From NCBI RefSeq assembly GCF_002101375.1, contig NZ_CP015207.1, positions 1,096,001-1,160,000 on the forward strand: DNA of 64,000 nt, in the 5' to 3' direction. The notes under the pieces are model-generated. The model was not told the DNA's origin. It did not search any database and worked only from the letters and a program-made list of their open reading frames with translations. Made by a program: the position numbers and the translations under genes. Shown one piece after another: positions 58,517 to 64,000 of this stretch. The stretch's first letter is position 1. Every line of letters begins with the position of its first letter. Origin of the DNA: Sporosarcina ureae. GTDB lineage: Bacteria > Bacillota > Bacilli > Bacillales_A > Planococcaceae.

Positions 58517-59224
58517 ATGCAACTTACTATTGATTCCTCTATATTCACGAAAATCCCAGATTTTAAATTAGGCATAATCTATTATAACAAAACAATCGTC
58601 TCCGCATCACCTCAGATGCTAAAAGGACGACTACAATTATTTCAAGAACAACTCTATTTCGAACTACTGGACAAAGATTTCGCGGATTTCAATGGTCTAG
58701 CGGAATGGCAATCCATCTGGGCGACTCTCGGAGCAGACCCATCGACTAAGCCACCAGCCCTTCAATCACTCTTACAACAGATTCAAGATCGTCACTATAC
58801 CTCTTCCTTCCATAGTGCAGAAGATCTGAATACTTTCTTTTCCTTGCAATACGAAATCCCGACAGTTATTTATGATGCAGATAAAATAGCCGGTGATATT
58901 ATGTTGTCTATCGGCACCAATCGCGATGGCTACGAAGGATTGAATAATCAATTCAATACCTTTGAAAACATCTTACTTCTAAGCGACGGATATAGTGCGT
59001 TTGGTAGCCCATATATTGATTCTATACGAACAGCCGTAACCGAGGAAACAGAAAACATCATTCAATTACTTTTCATTCGTCCTTCATTGGATTCCGACAA
59101 AGCTCGACAATTAGCTGAAGCTTGCGGTAAAATGTTCACTAGCATAAACGGTGGAGACTATATAAGTTCTGTATTGGATAGTAGGAATTCTAACTTTATT
59201 CTAACAAACGAGGTGGAATCATGA
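58517..59224 (+). CDS. B3/B4 tRNA-binding domain protein
   Basis: This 235-residue protein matches the pattern of the B3/B4 domain found in phenylalanyl-tRNA synthetase beta: AEWQSIWATLGADPSTKPPALQSLL, then YEIPTVIYDADKIAGDIMLSIG, and an end with FNTFENILLLSDG. Free-standing B3/B4 proteins may edit mischarged tRNA or bind tRNA; the function is not established. The ATG at 58517 follows AGGTG. It overlaps the next gene by four bases. Confidence 0.8.
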   Translation: MQLTIDSSIFTKIPDFKLGIIYYNKTIVSASPQMLKGRLQLFQEQLYFELLDKDFADFNGLAEWQSIWATLGADPSTKPPALQSLLQQIQDRHYTSSFHSAEDLNTFFSLQYEIPTVIYDADKIAGDIMLSIGTNRDGYEGLNNQFNTFENILLLSDGYSAFGSPYIDSIRTAVTEETENIIQLLFIRPSLDSDKARQLAEACGKMFTSINGGDYISSVLDSRNSNFILTNEVES

Positions 59225-59733
59225 ATATTACATTAGCTGAAGGAATTAAATTAAAAAGTATTCTATCGAAGCAAATCCGTGAATTAGAAACAGAAGCCCA
59301 ACGTGTCGCTTTCATAACAGTTGAAAAAGGTGCACCACGTCCCATAATCAGCCGGAAATTAGAAGACGTAGAAGCCGAGATGGAACAAGTCAGAACAGAT
59401 CAACGCAAACTAGACTATCTCATATATGTAGCAAACAGCACCAATACAGTGGAATTCGAAAACAAACAAATACCATTAGTTGAAGCGATTGAACTCGCTA
59501 TCCAATTACGTGCAAAGTCTTCTTACTATAAACAGTTCTCTTTAGCGAGCAAAGAAGAAATACAATATGGCTTTGCCGAATCCACTACGATTTATCGTGT
59601 AGCATTGTTTGATCCAGAACAATATCGTCTAAGAGCACAACAAGCAGAAAAAGCCGCACACCAACTATCGAATCGTATCAACATGAAAAACTACACTATC
59701 GTTCTTGACTTTGATGGTGCTAATTACTTTTAA
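59221..59733 (+). CDS. DIP1984-like coiled-coil protein
   Basis: This 170-residue, highly helical protein has a pattern of N-terminal heptads (ILSKQIRELETEAQRVAF), a middle helix near DYLIYVANSTNTVEF, and an end FDPEQYRLRAQQAEKAAHQLS. This resembles the DIP1984 family of unknown function. The ATG lies in the stop of the upstream gene (ATGA), so the two form one operon. A hairpin and then a terminator follow. Confidence 0.65.
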   Translation: MNITLAEGIKLKSILSKQIRELETEAQRVAFITVEKGAPRPIISRKLEDVEAEMEQVRTDQRKLDYLIYVANSTNTVEFENKQIPLVEAIELAIQLRAKSSYYKQFSLASKEEIQYGFAESTTIYRVALFDPEQYRLRAQQAEKAAHQLSNRINMKNYTIVLDFDGANYF

Positions 59734-59762
59734 CCTCAAAAAGGTGAGACTCCTTTTTGAGG
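59734..59762 (+). terminator. Hairpin after the gene pair (no T run)
   Basis: CCTCAAAAAGG and CCTTTTTGAGG pair perfectly across a seven-base loop directly after the stop codon. No T run follows, so it may be a processing or stability hairpin rather than a terminator. Confidence 0.55.
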
Positions 59763-59904
59763 CATAGAGTGGGGAATATGAACACAAACTTGCTAAAACC
59801 AATTACTCGTTACCCTTTACACATTGACCAATGACCTATTACCAACCATGTCCATGGCAATGTCCCCTTACTGAGTAACACCCTTTCATATTTCTCCTCT
59901 ATGG

Positions 59905-59948
59905 CCTGCTGCCTGTCATTTCGACAGGCAGCAGGTATTTTTATATTT
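59905..59948 (+). terminator. Terminator of the B3/B4-DIP1984 operon
   Basis: CCTGCTGCCTGTC and GACAGGCAGCAGG pair perfectly across five bases, followed by a T-rich tail. The stem is very GC-rich and strong. Confidence 0.9.
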
Positions 59949-59954
59949 TTTCAA

Positions 59955-59988
59955 TAAAAAAGAACACAGCATATGCTGTGTTCTTTTG
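59955..59988 (-). terminator. Terminator of the rRNA-tRNA operon
   Basis: AAAAGAACACAGC and GCTGTGTTCTTTT pair across four bases, with T on the minus strand, just after the last tRNA. Confidence 0.93.
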
Positions 59989-59992
59989 GTGA

Positions 59993-60073
59993 TACCCGAG
60001 GCCGGACTTGAACCGGCACGCCTCGCGGCATCGCATTTTGAGTGCGACGTGTCTGCCATTCCACCACTCGGGC
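59993..60073 (-). tRNA. tRNA-Leu (anticodon CAA)
   Basis: Acceptor GCCCGAG/CTCGGGT, long variable arm typical of Leu, anticodon loop CTCAAAA giving CAA. No CCA encoded. Last tRNA of the cluster and a likely target of TrmL. Confidence 0.95.
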
Positions 60074-60101
60074 ACGTGTAAAGTAATTATATAAAATTAT
60101 A

Positions 60102-60172
60102 AGGCGGCAACCGGAATCGAACCGGTGGTAAGGGTGTTGCAGACCCGTGCCTTACCGCTTGGCTATGCCGCC
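60102..60172 (-). tRNA. tRNA-Cys (anticodon GCA)
   Basis: Acceptor GGCGGCA/TGCCGCC, anticodon loop CTGCAAC giving GCA. No CCA encoded. Confidence 0.96.
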
Positions 60173-60179
60173 AACATAG

Positions 60180-60254
60180 TGGAGCGGAAGACGGGATTCG
60201 AACCCGCGACCCCGACCTTGGCAAGGTCGTATTCTACCACTGAACTACTTCCGC
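60180..60254 (-). tRNA. tRNA-Gly (anticodon GCC)
   Basis: Acceptor GCGGAAG/CTTCCGC, anticodon loop TTGCCAA giving GCC. CCA is encoded. Confidence 0.96.
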
Positions 60255-60262
60255 AAAACTGA

Positions 60263-60334
60263 CTGGGGTAGCTGGATTCGAACCAACGAGTGACGGAGTC
60301 AAAGTCCGTTGCCTTACCGCTTGGCTATACCCCA
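60263..60334 (-). tRNA. tRNA-Gln (anticodon TTG)
   Basis: A U1-A72 acceptor start as in B. subtilis tRNA-Gln; anticodon loop CTTTGAC giving TTG. Confidence 0.95.
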
Positions 60335-60338
60335 CTAA

Positions 60339-60415
60339 TGGGGCGGACGAGGGGAATTGAACCCCCGAGTGTCGGAATCACAATCCGATGCGTTAACCAC
60401 TTCGCCACGACCGCC
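60339..60415 (-). tRNA. tRNA-His copy 1 (anticodon GTG)
   Basis: Carries the extra 5' G (G-1) and CCA; anticodon loop TTGTGAT giving GTG. It is followed by a second nearly identical copy upstream in the transcript. Confidence 0.96.
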
Positions 60416-60466
60416 ATGTTATGATTACTTACAATATAGTAATGAGTGTTAATTCTTTTAAATATA

Positions 60467-60543
60467 TGGGGCGGACGAGGGGTATCGAACCCCCGAATGT
60501 CGGAATCACAATCCGATGCGTTAACCACTTCGCCACGACCGCC
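60467..60543 (-). tRNA. tRNA-His copy 2 (anticodon GTG)
   Basis: Nearly identical to copy 1 with two or three substitutions in the T arm and variable region. The spacer between them is 51 bases and AT-rich. Confidence 0.96.
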
Positions 60544-60568
60544 ACAATAATTATTTATTTAAAAATAC

Positions 60569-60638
60569 AGGGGCAGTAGGAATCGAACCCACACCAAAGG
60601 TTTTGGAGACCTCTATTCTACCGTTGAACTATGCCCCT
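60569..60638 (-). tRNA. tRNA-Trp (anticodon CCA)
   Basis: Acceptor AGGGGCA/TGCCCCT, discriminator G, anticodon loop CTCCAAA giving CCA. No CCA tail encoded. Confidence 0.96.
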
Positions 60639-60641
60639 AAA

Positions 60642-60726
60642 TGGTGGTGGGGGACGGATTCGAACCGCCGAACCCGGAGGGAGCGGATTTACAGTCCGCC
60701 GCGTTTAGCCACTTCGCTACCCCACC
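60642..60726 (-). tRNA. tRNA-Tyr (anticodon GTA)
   Basis: Acceptor GGTGGGG/CCCCACC, long variable arm, anticodon loop CTGTAAA giving GTA; CCA encoded. Confidence 0.96.
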
Positions 60727-60734
60727 AGTAAGGA

Positions 60735-60807
<73 letters not shown>

Positions 60808-60814
60808 ATATAAA

Positions 60815-60890
60815 TGGTGGCTCAGGACGGAATCGAACCGCCGACACAAGGATTTTCAGTCCTTTGCTCTACCAACTGAGCTACTGAGCC
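60815..60890 (-). tRNA. tRNA-Phe (anticodon GAA)
   Basis: Acceptor GGCTCAG/CTGAGCC, anticodon loop CTGAAAA giving GAA; CCA encoded. Confidence 0.96.
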
Positions 60891-60937
60891 ACATTTTTTA
60901 TTTTTAGAAAGACGCTTTTCGAAGCGTATGTATAAAA

Positions 60938-61013
60938 TGGCGGTCCCGACGGGAATCGAACCCGCGATCTCCTGCGTGACAGGCAGGCATGTTAACCGCT
61001 ACACCACGGGACC
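60938..61013 (-). tRNA. tRNA-Asp (anticodon GTC)
   Basis: Acceptor GGTCCCG/CGGGACC, anticodon loop CTGTCAC giving GTC; CCA encoded. A GAAGCG/CGCTTC hairpin with AT-rich flanks lies between it and tRNA-Phe at about 60911-60927. Confidence 0.96.
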
Positions 61014-61014
61014 T

Positions 61015-61089
<75 letters not shown>

Positions 61090-61107
61090 ATAATACTATA
61101 AAATAAA

Positions 61108-61183
61108 TGGTGGAGGATGACGGGCTCGAACCGCCGACCCCCTGCTTGTAAGGCAGGTGCTCTCCCAGCTGAGCTAATCCTCC
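61108..61183 (-). tRNA. tRNA-Val (anticodon TAC)
   Basis: Acceptor GGAGGAT/ATCCTCC, anticodon loop CTTACAA giving TAC; CCA encoded. Confidence 0.96.
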
Positions 61184-61223
61184 TGGGTTATACTACGATG
61201 TGATAAACGTATTTTCTATAAAA

Positions 61224-61298
61224 TGGTGACCCCTACGGGATTCGAACCCGTGATACCGCCGTGAAAGGGCGGTGTCTTAACCGCTTGACCAAGGGGCC
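61224..61298 (-). tRNA. tRNA-Glu (anticodon TTC)
   Basis: Acceptor GGCCCCT/AGGGGTC with one G:U, anticodon loop CTTTCAC giving TTC; CCA encoded. Confidence 0.96.
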
Positions 61299-61321
61299 AA
61301 TATATAATGAAAGCGTACATC

Positions 61322-61413
61322 TGGCGGAGAGCAAGGGATTCGAACCCTTGAGGCAGCGCAAACCGCCTACACGATTTCCAATCGTGCTCCTTCGGCCACT
61401 CGGACAGCTCTCC
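61322..61413 (-). tRNA. tRNA-Ser (anticodon GGA)
   Basis: Acceptor GGAGAGC/GCTCTCC, long variable arm, anticodon loop TTGGAAA giving GGA; CCA encoded. Confidence 0.96.
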
Positions 61414-61418
61414 AATAA

Positions 61419-61493
61419 TGGCTCCGCAGGTAAGACTCGAACTTACGACCGATCGGTTAACAGCCGATTGCTCTACCACTGAGCTACTGCGGA
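61419..61493 (-). tRNA. tRNA-Asn (anticodon GTT)
   Basis: Acceptor TCCGCAG/CTGCGGA, anticodon loop CTGTTAA giving GTT; CCA encoded. First tRNA after 5S rRNA. Confidence 0.96.
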
Positions 61494-61537
61494 ATAATGT
61501 AATGTGGTTATAATGTTTTTTCATAACTTGTCTAACA

Positions 61538-61653
<116 letters not shown>

Positions 61654-61781
61654 CTGTTTTTAAAGCCATGATTATTATATCAAACTGACTGAGAAAGTCA
61701 ATCTTTTTTATAAAAAGATTTCATTCACTCAAAACTGAATAAAAGACATTGGTGTAGTTCAAGTAACTACTTTTTAGTATA
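61654..61781 (-). other. 23S-5S spacer
   Basis: 128 AT-rich bases. A small AAAAAGATT/AATCTTTTT-type hairpin at about 61700-61721 may be an RNase III or other processing site. No gene was seen. Confidence 0.6.

Positions 61782-64000
<2,219 letters not shown>

Overview
This window looks like a chromosomal segment of a spore-forming, low-to-moderate GC Firmicute of the order Bacillales, most likely Planococcaceae (a Sporosarcina-like genome). The evidence is gene content and order that follow Bacillus subtilis blocks closely: cggR-gap; clpP next to crh-whiA-glmR-rapZ-yvcI-trxB; ppaX/lgt/hprK; uvrB-uvrA; ecsAB-hit-yhaH-scoC-prsA-yhaM-yhaN-yhaO; hemZ-yheA-yheB; queG-trmL; and a tRNA cluster in the order of the B. 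subtilis 16-tRNA cluster. Coordinates, spacings and folds were worked out by eye and no database search was run, so family names rest on recognition of motifs, lengths and gene order.

Layout. 1-1963 (minus): start of gap, cggR and a small glutaredoxin-like gene, with a well-formed control region (cre-like site, extended -10 promoter, CggR operator). 2032-3721: a non-coding block made of a telomere-like G-rich hexanucleotide run followed by eight head-to-tail copies of an exactly 205-bp unit. 3750-5171 (minus): lemA-tpm. 5381-8228 (plus): a manganese-type ABC transporter behind two promoters and three MntR-like boxes. 8305-9959: arsRB with an operator lying inside the promoter. 10242-11371: a DUF421 membrane protein and tRNA-Arg. 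11501-12200: clpP behind a CtsR box. 12344-12464: a palindromic intergenic element. 12540-22953 (minus): a long run of envelope, carbon-control and thiol genes (crh, whiA, glmR, rapZ, yvcI, trxB, a TPR protein, an acyltransferase, ppaX, a nucleoside-recognition protein, lgt, hprK). 23158-24300: an amidase followed by a second repeat array. 24384-30499 (minus): a DUF4097 protein, then uvrA and uvrB with an SOS box. 30626-41496: IDEAL protein, ecsAB, hit, yhaH, scoC, a YjcZ-type peptide, prsA, yhaMNO. 41736-48887: yhaPQ exporter, yhzD, mgsA, yhaR, hemZ, yheA, yheB. 49070-59733: metal receptor, ferritin-like protein, CNNM transporter-like protein, bdbC plus a thioredoxin, RluA synthase, aldo/keto reductase, purine permease with PurR boxes, trmL, queG and a little-known gene pair. 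59993-64000 (minus): sixteen tRNAs, 5S rRNA and the 3' part of 23S rRNA.

How the genes fit together. Several parts of the carbon-catabolite control circuit sit in this window: Crh (target), HprK (kinase/phosphorylase), PpaX (pyrophosphatase linked to HprK), CggR with its operator, a cre-like site, GlmR and RapZ (YvcK/YvcJ), and methylglyoxal synthase as an overflow route from triose phosphate. A second theme is envelope protein export and folding (prsA, scoC, ecsAB, lgt, bdbC with a membrane thioredoxin).

The most unusual content is the pair of intergenic arrays at 2082-3721 and 23741-24300. Their sequences differ outside a short GAGCG box, but they share one architecture: boxes placed 21 bp apart (two helical turns), seven per unit, separated by a unit-specific spacer (205-bp and 164-bp units). 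This shared design is the best candidate here for an undescribed system. Coding and non-coding explanations are discussed in the findings.
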